From: Diphasiastrum complanatum
Lineage: Eukaryota; Streptophyta; Lycopodiopsida; Lycopodiales; Lycopodiaceae
Direction of reading: 5' to 3'
DNA length: 64,000 nt
Assembly (NCBI GenBank): GCA_029204225.1
Contig: CM055095.1
Span: 28,958,845 to 29,022,844 of the forward strand
A program made the position numbers and the translations under genes. Under the pieces are notes generated by a model. It was given only the letters and a program-made list of their open reading frames with translations, did not search any database and was not told where the DNA came from. This document shows positions 13,190 through 23,292 of the stretch, one piece after another (position 1 is the stretch's first letter; the number at the start of each line of letters is the position of its first letter).

Positions 13190-13575
13190 GCATTGCACGG
13201 TATCAGTTCATTCTGAATTCAAGGAGTATTGCCTTAGCATAGGCATTGAGCAACAATTTATCACTAGCTATTCACCTTAGTCTAACGGAGTTGTTGAGAG
13301 GAAAAATCAGACCTTAGTCAAATTGGGTAAGTGTATGCTTGCTCATGCGACACTTCCGAAATTCTTCTGGGCTGAATATGTTTTCACTGCAGCTTATATT
13401 CAGAACAAATGTTCGAGTAAAGGTCTCTTAGAAAAAATACCTGATGAAGTTTGGAAATGCTCCAAACCATCATTATCGAACCTCAAAGTGTTCTAATGTA
13501 TAACTTACGTACAAATACCACAAGATATCAGAAAGAATCTCGACTTCCACAATATCAAATTCATTTTATTGAAAC
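13190..13575 (+). pseudogene. Copia integrase fragment (element 2)
   Basis: Reads EFKEYCLSIGIEQQFITSYSP, a stop, then SNGVVERKNQTLVKLGKCML and PKFFWAEYVFTAAYIQNKC, the C-terminal part of a copia integrase core. The gag, protease and N-terminal integrase expected between 13115 and 13190 are missing, so there is a large internal deletion. Stops at the SP*SN and VF*C positions. Confidence 0.75.
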
Positions 13576-13644
13576 TCTGTGGCATGTGTATTGTAAGACC
13601 ACGTATGAGTAAAAGTTAATAAACTTCTACTATGGCATGTGTTT

Positions 13645-14369
13645 TGTAAGTCCATGGATAGAAGCTTAAATAAATAAAATAACTTAAACTTAGACTTAGA
13701 ACTTAGACTTAAGAAAACTTAAACTTAGAAATCTTAAATTATCTTAAGTCTAGAATTACAAATCCTAAAGTTCTAAAGCCCTAAGTTAGAAGTTTAGAAG
13801 CCTTAGAATGGCTAGTATAGATACTAATCCCATAAGCTAGTGGATGTTTATGGAAGGCGCTTCTTGCTATAAGAAGAGGGGCATTTCCCCTGTAAATAAC
13901 ACTTTTGAGATTATGTTATATTGTCCTTCTCTATTTTGAGATTGTCATTCTATTTCACTTGTGTTTCCTTTAGAAAGGTGCATAGCTTGAGGGAAGGTGC
14001 TTGGGCCTCCTCTTGTGTCATCAGTTTTAATTGTGTTATGCTTCTACTTGTTATTTGCTTAATTAGCCACAATATTATTTTCCATTCCCTTTTTGGGTAT
14101 TAGATTAGAATTAGTTTAGTCCTCTTGCTAGTTGGGTACCGCCTTAGCAAGATCGTGCTATTTTGTTAATCTTGGTTAGTTGGGAAGCCTTAGCAAAGTT
14201 AGTAATTTTCATTCCGAGCACCAGTTGGAAAGCCTTGGTGCTCCTTGTTTGTTTATGTTCTTATTTTCCATTTGAAGGCTTTTTGTAGTTCCTAAAAAGT
14301 GGATGATCCTCACTATACTACATCTGTGAGTAGATCTGGCCACCGATAAGAATAGATTCACTTCCAACA
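13645..14369 (+). mobile_element. Decayed Ty3/gypsy LTR
   Basis: Starts TGTAAGTCC (13645), ends CCAACA (14369), followed by TGGTGCCATTGCTG at 14371-14384. That string is the gypsy primer-binding site TGGCGCCGTTGCCG with three CpG-type transitions. The start boundary is inferred. Just upstream, 13582-13645 holds two copies of a GGCATGTGTNTTGTAAG segment. Confidence 0.5.
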
Positions 14370-14370
14370 T

Positions 14371-14384
14371 TGGTGCCATTGCTG
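14371..14384 (+). other. Decayed tRNA-Asp-type primer-binding site
   Basis: TGGTGCCATTGCTG. The intact form TGGCGCCGTTGCCG is seen in inverted orientation at about 40047-40060 of this window. Confidence 0.55.
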
Positions 14385-14985
14385 CTTCTTAAGTTTATCT
14401 ACATAGCTTTCTTGTTTTTCTTTTTGCATTTTCTAACATGCTTGTGTACATACTTGCTTGATTTTTCTTCACACTACAGCACAAGACTTCTCTTCAAGTT
14501 CTAAATGAGCTCCTGGGCAACCCATCAAGCTGGAGGGAAGCAACAAAAGTGTCAACTTGGGCATATTCTCTGAAAGAAGTGACCCAAGTGACATTTTTCT
14601 AACCCATCAGGTATATTAGAATTCACCGAGCTGACTACAGCCATAACAGACCCTGATCTTTCATCCTATCACCTCCACAAATCCTGACCTTGCTTAGATT
14701 TTCTGAAAACACCTTGATATACTATCAAAATCCATTGTTTTCCACCAAATCTTGGTTTTAGAAATCGCCGACTTCACTGAGGCTAGATCAATAAAAGATC
14801 AATCCTCTAGCAGCTCCGTGAATTCTATCTCAAAGATTTCACCTATTTTTTGTCGGAAAAACATTTTTTTCACTACTCCCCTTACTTGAAGCAATCTGCC
14901 AGCTTGGTTTCAGAGGATCACTGCTATAACCCAAGCATTTAGATTCAAATCTTTGCTTCAAGTCATTGCAACAACACAGTGCTCT
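14385..14985. other. Retrotransposon leader or unassigned DNA
   Basis: Follows the gypsy LTR. No gag-like ORF is readable; it may be the leader of that element. Confidence 0.35.
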
Positions 14986-14989
14986 TCAA

Positions 14990-15882
14990 CGACAATGTCG
15001 AACTAATAAAAGATGCGAAACAAATGATCTCCTCAGAATTCGACACGATAGATCTGGGTGAAGCTCATTATTGTCTAGGTATTCAAGATATAAACATAAA
15101 TTGGTTTATATTATGTAGCAGAGATACGTCTATAATATGTTAATCAGATATAATATGATGAATTGCGAGTTCACCAATCACCAATGGACCCAAGACTCAA
15201 ATTGTCAAAGGACCAGTGTCCTTAGACGATAGAAGAGAATGAGCAGATGCGTGAGTACCCTTATCATTCAATAATAGGTTCTCTTATGTACGTGATGATC
15301 TATACCAAACCAATATAGAATTTGCTGTCAGTTCCTTAAGTCATGTTATGGCTAATCTTGGCATTACACTTTGGAAAGCTCTTATTAGAGTTATGAGATA
15401 TGAGCTACTATGGATCTATGCATTTTTTAAGGAGTATTACTTAGTGGGTATTTGGATGCAAGTTGGGTAGGAGATGGACACTCGTAGATCCACTTGGGAT
15501 TTACATTATTTCATGGAACAGTTGCAAGCAAACTTTGATACTTCTATTATCTACTTAATCATAGTATATCAAAGCCTCTCAAGCCAAGAAAGAAGCAATG
15601 TGGTTGAGAAATTTACTTTAAGATGTTTCTTTGAAACAATATGCTCTGACAATTCTATTTTGTGATAATCAAAGTGCTATTGCTTTATCGGCCAACCTCA
15701 GGTTATATTCCAAGAGTAAGCACATTGATATTAAGTATCACTATGTCAGAAGCAAAGTTCTTGACAAAGAGGTAAACTTGGAGTACTATCGAACGCAAGA
15801 CATGATAATTGATAAGGCGCTAGTAAGCTTAGATGCACAAAAGAAGTTTTGTGCAAGGCTACCAATGAAATTGGTTTCATGA
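14990..15882 (+). pseudogene. Copia reverse transcriptase C-terminus and RNase H, heavily mutated
   Basis: RT part reads DLGEAHYCLGIQ (the LGxAxYxLGI motif) with several stops and shifts, then the linker and RNase H: GYLDASWVGD, CDNQSAIALSANLRL, KSKHIDIKYHYVRSKV and QKKFCARLPMKL. The longest open piece is 15631-15882. The order fits the tail of element 2, with gypsy DNA lying between it and the integrase fragment. Confidence 0.75.
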
Positions 15883-16695
15883 GTACATTCAAACTACAAC
15901 TCATAAGTACATCTCATTGGGTGACTCACAATATTGATGGTATCGGCACTATCAAATTGCAATTTCGAGATGTTACTACTTTCATTTCAAATGTTCTTCA
16001 TGTTTTGAATCTTACAAAAGATCTACTTTATATTAGTAGAATCATTGATTTGGGCCACAAAATTGAATTTGATTCTAATACTTGTTCGATGTTAGACAAA
16101 AGCATAAAGGTACTTGCGCTTAGAAAGAGGCAATGCAATCTTTATAAGCTTAGTCATTGTAATGCTTCGACTGTTCAAGCTCTATCTACTTCTACTTTGA
16201 AAGATAGAGATTTACTATGGCATTATAGAATGGGATTTTACTTGTGTCAGCAAAAGGGATTGTTCAAGATCTCAACTACAATAATATTTTAGATCGTATA
16301 GCTTGTTGAAGTTGTATTTTAGCCAGGCATGCTAGAACTCCTTTCAAGCCATATTCGCAACACAAATTCAAAGGTGTGTTAGATATTGTGCACAATGACA
16401 TATGTGAACCCATGTAGACTCTCCCGATCTTGACCTTCATTGACGATTATTTGAGGAGGACGATAGTCTATTTTCTGAAGAAAAAATCAGAAGACTTCAA
16501 GTATTTTCAGCAATTCAAGTATTAAGTTGAGAATCAAACTTCCAAGAAAATCAAGAAAATTCAAACTGATGGTGGAGGCAAATTCATTTTGACTAAATTC
16601 AAAGATTAATGCAAAGCTCATGGCATTATTATGTAGTATACCACTAGCTATTCTCCATAATTGAATGGAGTGGCTGATGAACGTATCTTTCTCCT
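15883..16695 (+). pseudogene. Copia protease/GAG-pre-integrase and integrase core fragment
   Basis: Open part 15849-16292 reads HWVTHNIDGIGTIKLQFRD, NVLHVLNLTKDLLYISRI and LLWHYRMGF (GAG-pre-integrase). It continues with stops through the CILARHARTPFKP zinc region, FIDDYLRRTIVYFLKKK and QTDGGGKFILTKFKD, where the usual DNGG is DGGG. It breaks off near 16695. As it lies after an RNase H, it most likely resumes element 1, whose gag was split at 12217. Confidence 0.7.
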
Positions 16696-16872
16696 TTCCC
16701 ATATGGAAGAAATATCATCAGGATCATAATCCAATATAGAGATCAATGAAATTGGACTGATCAACTTCAAAGATGACAAATGATATTCAAAGTGAATATT
16801 CATTTCCAGCAAGATAGATGTCAGTACTGTCAGTACATCCATGCTTTATACATGCAAGATAATATCCAATGT

Positions 16873-17352
16873 AAGCTTTGTAGGCCCGAAAGGAGCTATT
16901 AGCCTAAAGAACAAGGCGGTTCCCTCTTTAGGCCCTTCAAAGTAATTAATAAGAATATAGGCCAATAAGAATCCAATGTGGTTTAAATAATACTTAACAA
17001 GGACTAACTATCCCTCAAGATATTCAAGTTAAGTAAGAGCATTGTCTATAACTAGGCAAGAGACATCAATTTGTGAATCTTTTGGCTCATTTGCAAGTGA
17101 GAGCTTCTAGCTTCCTTGTGAATGTGAACCATAAGGATCTCCATTGCTAGGTCTCATGTGCCCTATCCACATGAATCAATGCTCATGTTCATATCTTGTA
17201 CCATTCTTTCCATTACTAATGTGATTCCATTTTGATCCCATTGTTTCTAGTTTTCTATTGATATGCTATCATGATTGTCTTGTTATCTTCTTGCTTCTAG
17301 CTTTACTTCATTGTTATTTCTATTAGTTTGGGATTTGGCACATGACATTTCT
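16873..17352 (+). mobile_element. Probable copia LTR (boundaries uncertain)
   Basis: A non-coding stretch starting around TGTAAGCTTTG that ends before TGGTATCAGAGC at 17353. No partner LTR found. Confidence 0.3.
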
Positions 17353-17364
17353 TGGTATCAGAGC
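17353..17364 (+). other. Copia primer-binding site
   Basis: Perfect TGGTATCAGAGC. Confidence 0.7.
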
Positions 17365-17634
17365 ATAGATCCTAAATTCATGATGATTCTATGTGAATTT
17401 TATTAGATTTGATAAGTTTATTGCATTTGTAGCTTTCTTTTTGACAGTTTCTAACTTTGAAATTTTCTGGTTCTATTTAGACAAATTTTTAGCATTCAGT
17501 TTCATTTTTCATTTCTAATTTGATTGTATAGGTTTTTAGAGCTTTGTAATAGCTTTCATATTCACCAATTTTCAAGTCATTTGGATAAGAGATGCAAAAG
17601 TTATTGATTGTCTACTATAAATCATTGAATTCAT

Positions 17635-17810
17635 CTGTTGTTATCATTACATTATATGTTGACGATAATCATCAAAGGTACATTTGTAACTTGTTATTCA
17701 AACATCAAATTGCTGATTGTAAACTAGCCAAAACTCCAATGGATCCACGTTTGAAATATTCGAAGGTTTAGTGTCCTCAGTGTTTCAAAAAAGTCGAACA
17801 AGTGAAACAA
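17635..17810 (+). pseudogene. Copia reverse transcriptase fragment
   Basis: Reads LYVDDNHQR... then IADCKLAKTPMDPRLKY, the region between RT and RNase H in copia elements. Short and broken; best placed in element 1, upstream of its 3' LTR. Confidence 0.55.
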
Positions 17811-18099
17811 TGTCAAATTCAGGTTCCATTTATTAAAACATTAGGGTTGTGCCATCAACAACTATAAATAAATCAATAGATTAGTTCATTTTATGTTGAA
17901 GTTGAGTTAGTTCAAGTTTTCAGGAGTAGTCATTCTTCTTCTCCTCTCTTTGTTCTGCCATAGGCATAGACTAATCGTTAAAAAGCTATCGTGATTATGA
18001 TTTGTGTATGAGCGAAATTTATAGCAAAATTAGATGCACTATTATTATAGTGCAATCAGAGTAAACATCCGATGTATTTTCATCATTCAACAATTCATA

Positions 18100-18360
18100 C
18101 TACAGTCGACAATTCGACACATGACTTGTCTTGTCTTACTATTTCTGTTATTCATGCTATTCGATCTGAGTTCTGATAATTGGCAATGAAGTGGTCTTCC
18201 TTTATCATTCATTTTCTGCACTTGTGGATGATAATAAGTTGTGTTAATGATAGTAGCAAAATAGTTTTGTTATTACATTAACTATTGTTCTTCCTACATT
18301 CAAACTATCATTGTTGAATAGTTATTTGACTCATATACAACTTATTTCCATTTTCCAACA
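18100..18360 (+). mobile_element. 3' LTR (3' part) of copia element 1
   Basis: Direct repeat of 11571-11825, ending TTTTCCAACA at 18360. With the 5' copy it brackets element 1 plus its nested insertions (about 6.8 kb). Confidence 0.7.
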
Positions 18361-19229
18361 TTATGTTCATCATCTTCTTGTCATTTTCGAGCTATTTTTT
18401 AGCCATTCCTCCTTCTTTTTTAATAAGGAGAAAGTTGAGCTATCTACCCCTCATCAACCGTGGCTTGGGATTTCACATTGTGCTCTATATTAATGTTACT
18501 CATCTCTTGGAAAATCTCTTTAATAACTTCGGCCCAACGTTCTACATAGTTCTTTTCATCATTTTCTACCAAGCTAGTTACATGGGAACATGAACATATG
18601 TCTCTTGTTGTCCAAGTCTCAATGGTTTTCCATATTCTCTCTTTGTATTATGTCTTCTTTACTTTGGTCTTTCTTAACACAAAAGCCTTGATGGACACAA
18701 TTGCCAAAGTCCTCTAACATTTTGTTTCGGTTAGCAAAATAAGCTTCTTCTTTGGTCTACTTTCACCTCTCATGTTCAAGATGGTGGCCTTGGCATTCAT
18801 GATCTGTTTATTGAAAACTAGTCCTTGACAATATTTTCTCATTACATTATATTACATCTTTAACCATAGTTTCTCTAATTCTCCAAATTTCTCTTAATTT
18901 TAATGGTTTTGAGTCATGGAGGCACTTTTCATTTCACATTTCTTCTCTAAAATATGGTCTTTGTCCTACATTACTTTCTTGTCCTCTTTCCTTGGACACT
19001 CCTTTCAATGAACCCATTTGGAATTCTAGAACTTTTCTTCCCAAAGTTCTTCTCTTTCACTCCAATCAACCTAATTTTTCTCTCTTTGGCTCAAAATTTT
19101 TATCTTAAGATTGTCTCTAAAATCTGTACATTCCTCTTTGCCAAATTGTTTTTTGTGAAAAAAAGTATAAGGATTATAAAGTGATAGCATTTTCTTACCA
19201 ATTAAAAAAATATTTTACGTTGTAAACAT
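18361..19229. other. Pyrimidine-rich non-coding DNA
   Basis: Strong T/C bias on + strand. The small ORFs are low-complexity hydrophobic shadows. It could be a degenerate element read on the minus strand, but no domain motif is visible. Confidence 0.35.
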
Positions 19230-19570
19230 TACGGAGCCTACTTAGTCAAGGCATATTGCCATGAAAGCGCGGGTAGGAATTCAGTGTATACATTGACTAA
19301 AATCCTAGACAGTGAGTGGTGCCCATAAAAAAAACAAGAAATTGAAAGAGACTAATTGTTAAGGTAATTGTGTTACCTCTTTGTTTCCGACCTAATAGGT
19401 TTATTGATTTGGACAAACTTGGTAGAAGGTAAAGTCCCAGTGCATAGAGCCAAGGTATTACGCTTATAAAAGTAGGCATGAAATGAGTGTGTACATTGAG
19501 GAAAATCTTGGGCAGAGATTAGTGCTCATAAATCATCAAATCTAAAGAGGCTCATTGTTTAAGCTTATAT
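19230..19570. repeat. Diverged tandem duplication, ~200-bp unit
   Basis: The segment with GTRTACATTGANNAAAATC...GCCCATAA...GAGACTAATTGTT (19272-19362) recurs at 19472-19561 as GTGTACATTGAGGAAAATC...GCTCATAA...GAGGCTCATTGTT. Confidence 0.55.
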
Positions 19571-20017
19571 TCAATCTTTTTTCCCAAAGTCATGGGTTTT
19601 TTTTTGTTTTTGTTTTGCTAGACTTATTATTGTAGGATAAAAGTGTTGGTATGATCCTACGTCATGGGGACTATACAATTTATTGAATTTAGAGTATAAC
19701 TCTTGCTTTGATTATTGAAGGATGGGAATCAATGTACAAATAGATGAAAGCACATAGAATGATGAAGCCCATTCGCAAAGAGTAATAAGCTTAGTAAAAC
19801 ATAAAATATCAAAATAATTACTCAAAACCTTTTACTTGATGTAAGTCACTAACTAGAATAGCCGTAGTAATAGGTAATGCATGAAGCTTCGAACTCGCCG
19901 CCCTTGCAACTTGAGCTCGTCGAAATATTGAAAGCGTTTGTGAACGTTACAATGCAACAGAAATACATTGAAGATAGAAAGATACAATGATGGACGGTAA
20001 CGTTACATTTTGTCCCA

Positions 20018-20411
20018 TCCAAAAAAAAAGCCAATCTTAACAACTAGCCTCTTGGAAAGATAAACAAGGTGATTGATAAATCACAACCCTTACGCTTACA
20101 GAGCATGTTCAAGTCATTAAAAATTTACAAATAACAAAGACTTAAATTTTAGATGAAGTAAAAAAAGAGCTCATTTTTATGCTCAAATTCACGTAAGAGT
20201 GACTGACACCTTAGCTTTTAGCAAATCCGTCACGTTATAACTTATTGTTACCCAACAAAGCTAATCATCACAAAAGCTTGAGTTCTCTTGTTGGCACTCA
20301 ACCAAAAGTGAGAGGGAAACGCAAAGAACGTTGCCGTCACAATAATAGCTTACCGTTATCACGACAAAGCTGAAAAAAAAATGTCAATCTTAACAAATAG
20401 CCTCTTGAAAA
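20018..20411. repeat. Direct repeat upstream of the small gene
   Basis: A poly-A tract plus CAATCTTAACAAMTAGCCTCTTG occurs near 20019-20055 and again at 20371-20408, about 350 bases apart. The second copy lies just before the heat-shock-element cluster. Confidence 0.55.
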
Positions 20412-20421
20412 TTTGTTCCCT

Positions 20422-20477
20422 TTCAAGAACCTTGGAAGGTTCTGGAACGTTGGAAGGTTCTCGAGTACATATAAATA
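20422..20477 (+). promoter_or_regulatory. Heat-shock-element cluster and TATA box
   Basis: TTCAAGAA (20422-20429), a perfect three-module GAAGGTTCTGGAA (20435-20447), and GAAGGTTCTCGAG (20453-20465, last module one base off). Next is TATAAATA at 20470-20477. nGAAn/nTTCn modules are the known binding site of heat-shock factors. The TATA box lies about 30 bases before the GA-rich leader, the normal spacing for a start near 20500. Confidence 0.65.
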
Positions 20478-20505
20478 CCAGTTTTCCTTTGAATTTTAGA
20501 GAGAG

Positions 20506-20513
20506 ATGTAAAA

Positions 20514-20554
<41 letters not shown>

Positions 20555-20580
20555 GGAGAGAGATGCAAAAACTAATATGA
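20506..20580 (+). promoter_or_regulatory. 5' leader with two micro-uORFs and (GA)n
   Basis: If transcription starts near 20500, the leader holds ATGTAA at 20506 (a start directly followed by a stop), a GA run at 20518-20552, and an ORF coding MQKLI at 20563. The TGA of that ORF (20578-20580) overlaps the ATG at 20577. Confidence 0.4.
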
Positions 20581-21582
20581 GAAGCAGCGAAGGTATAATG
20601 CAGACAGCAGCTTCATCCATATATGTATGATCTTAGCATTTCGCTCGATATCTGAGAGATTAGCAAACATCTAAGGATAGATTTATATCGCTTTTTGATC
20701 CGTTTGTCAAGCTGGAGATCCAAGGAGGTGCTCCGTCTCACCAGCGCCCCTCCAGTGGCGGGGTTCATTCCACGGAGAGCAGCAACAGCAATGATGATGG
20801 GCGCAAAATAGCGACGCTGCAGGCTGAAGTAGACCGTGTGAAGCAGATGCCGCCATCCAGCTCTTATGCCACTCATCGCTTGCGCCTGCTTAGAAAAATG
20901 ATTCAACTTCTTGAAATCCCTAAAAAGGTATTCCCATTATCTTATCAATGCATTTCTTTCCATGGCGCTCATTTCAAACCTCACTAGTTTTACAGAAATT
21001 GTTTCCAGTTATTGAAACAAAATTTTATGGTAAAATAACACATTGGTACCTTTTCCCTTGGCAATGCTTAACTGTCCTTTGCTTTCTTCTCAAATGTTGC
21101 TAGTTTCACGGAAAATTTTCAAAGTTCTTGAAACTGTCAGAAGGTTCATGCACAATGGCAAAATAATACAGTGAAACATTTTCCCTTGTCAATGCTTAAC
21201 TGTTCTTGGACTTCTTCTCAAATCTTGTTAGTTTTACAAAAAAGTTTCGAAGTTCTTGAAACTATTAGCAGGTTCATGCACGATGGTAAAATAGCACATT
21301 GATAGTAGAAATTTGATGAGTGTTCTTTCAAGACTTCATGATGGCGACAGTTGCAAAGATAGTGTCGGCTCTTAGATCATCCAAATTATAGATATGTGCA
21401 GGGTAAACGTTTTAGGTGAGAACTTGCTATTCAAATGTTTTGGTGAGAATTTGCCAAGTAATTTTCAAGTGTTTACACCCATGACAAGATTTTGACAACA
21501 GTTGTGATTGAGATTTGTGCAGGATCGAAAGCAAGCTGAAGTAGATGACTTGGAGATCCTTCTAGCAGGGCTATCCTTTTAG
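20577..21582 (+). CDS. Small helical protein gene (92 residues as modelled); or last exons of gene 1
   Basis: Model: exon 20577-20592 (MRSSE, donor GAAG|GTATAA), exon 20725-20927 (acceptor ATCCAAG, donor AAAAAG|GTATTC), exon 21523-21582 (acceptor TTGTGCAG, stop TAG). The protein has a Ser/Gly/Asn-rich N-terminus (SSGGVHSTESSNSNDDG), then helical sequence KIATLQAEVDRVK, SSSYATHRLRLLRKMIQLLE and a C-terminus DDLEILLAGLSF. The last intron is well supported (phase 0, good sites) and the codons look selected. I do not recognise the family. The first exon is the weak point: the frame of exon 2 is open from 20664, and acceptors at 20663, 20675 or 20711 would fit in phase 0 to the donor at 4065, making this the 3' end of gene 1. 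A heat-responsive promoter upstream favours a separate gene. Confidence 0.55.
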
Positions 21583-21699
21583 AAGTAAGTGAAGTTATTT
21601 CTCCCAAGCATTAGGGGCGTTCCCATGAGCTCATTAGCCAACACTTAAAGGTGGCAACTTCTAGTTAACTTATGAAATTTGTGGCCCCACCAACCCATT

Positions 21700-21840
21700 A
21701 AAGATAATGGGTGCCAGCTAGCTAACCGCTAGCATGCTAATGGTTGTAAGTGCAATAGTGATAGCAATTTAAAGATAATGGGTGCTAGTTAGCTAACTAT
21801 TAGCATGCTAATGGTTGCAAGTGCAATAGTGATTCAATTT
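21700..21840. repeat. 71-bp tandem duplication
   Basis: Two units (21700-21770, 21771-21840) starting AAAGATAATGGGTGC, each with an AGCTAAC...TAGCATGCTAATGG palindromic core. Just downstream of the small gene. Confidence 0.8.
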
Positions 21841-21935
21841 AAATGGAGCAAATGAGGGCCTTTAACTAATGAATGGCACATTTAAAAGATAAGCAAAGCG
21901 ATTTTACTAAAGGGTGCACTGATGGGTGTAGGTTC

Positions 21936-22255
21936 CATCAACAAAGATGTATTGAGATTGCAAAAGTGATTATCAACTAGATTATGGTCATTAAGAGGTC
22001 CATTGTAAGGATATGATGGCAAATCCTCTTGATGAGTGCGGTAGAGGTGAAATGAGAGGATGAGCCTTTATATCCTTACGATGGGTCATCAACAAAGATG
22101 TATTGAGATTGCAAAAGTGATTATCAACTAGATTATGGTCATTATGGTCATTAGGAGGTCCATCGTAAGGACATGATGGCAAATCCTCTTGATGAGTTGC
22201 GGTAGAGGTGAGATGAGAGGATGAGCCTTTATATCCTTTCGATGGGTTGACAAAT
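21936..22255. repeat. 151-bp tandem duplication
   Basis: CATCAACAAAGATGTATTG starts at 21936 and 22087. The units are nearly identical to about 22255. The second unit has an extra ATGGTCATT (a local 9-base duplication). Confidence 0.85.
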
Positions 22256-22260
22256 ACCCA

Positions 22261-23150
22261 CAATGTGTCATGAAAATCTTAAAAGAAATGGGTCATTTTT
22301 AAAATTTTGCTAATGATTCCATCCATGAGGCCATGTATTTTTAAACTTCCATCAATGATAACTTTCTATTTTGAGAGCTAAAAATGATAATGAATCAAAT
22401 TTTTTACAATGAGCTCCTATTTTTATGACCTAGGTTATGGCGATTCCCAAACTCAATCTTGGACCATTAATTCATGTAAGATTTTGAGTAGACCAACATG
22501 AGAATAATGATCGACCTAAATATGAAGATAGTAATTATTGAGATCAATGGAGTTGATATGAAGGCAATGACAATGAAGACTTGTACGTTCAACCTAAATG
22601 AAGATTATGGAGGTGGTTTTTTGTGTGAATAACAATAATTGAATTTAAAATAGATGCTTTATAAGATTTTGTACACACAATGATTGAATTTAAAATAGAT
22701 GCTTTATAAGATTGTCTTTTGTTTGTCATTTTCGTTGAAGTTGATCTTTTTTTTTTTTTTTCAAAAATGATAATGATAAAGATCCTTGGGCCTTACAGGA
22801 TCAAGCAACACTAAAGAAATGGGCAACTTTCTACCTCAAAATACATCTTGTTCGGCCATTGATTTAGGATGAGTTCCTTAATTATGGGCAATTTCCATTT
22901 GGATATTTGAAACTGGGATTAAATGTCATTTGAATTAAATGGCTTGCAAGTTCAAGAGAAGTCTAGTTGAACATAAGATTAATTGGATGTCACAATTTAA
23001 AAGAGATTATGTTAAAAATTATGGAGCAATACATATGAAGGTAATTTGAGTATTCTTGATGTTTATTAAGGTAAAAGTTTGTTGTTTACATTTGAGCGTT
23101 TTAGATTCCTTGCCTGTTTTATCTTAGTTGTATCTTAGTGATTAGTTATT
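22261..23150. other. AT-rich intergenic DNA
   Basis: Contains a short near-duplicate (TGATTGAATTTAAAATAGATG at about 22635 and 22682) and a T run near 22750. No gene seen. Confidence 0.45.
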
Positions 23151-23159
23151 TTTTCTTTT

Positions 23160-23292
23160 GTAATGTACCACGACACCTTTTTTTTTTTAATACCAAAAAT
23201 GACTTTTAAAAAAAAACAGGTACCGTGGGTGTCGTGGAAGTTCCACGGCACCTACGGAACCCGTGCCGTACCATGTGTCGTTGTACGACACT
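23160..23292. repeat. Palindromic insertion built on CCACGGCAC/GTGTCGTGG
   Basis: 23223-23257 is a 35-base hairpin: arms of 17 bases differ at two positions around a one-base centre. GTGTCG/CGACAC forms a second hairpin at 23275-23291. CCACGACACC sits at the left end (23169) before T and A runs. Confidence 0.55.
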
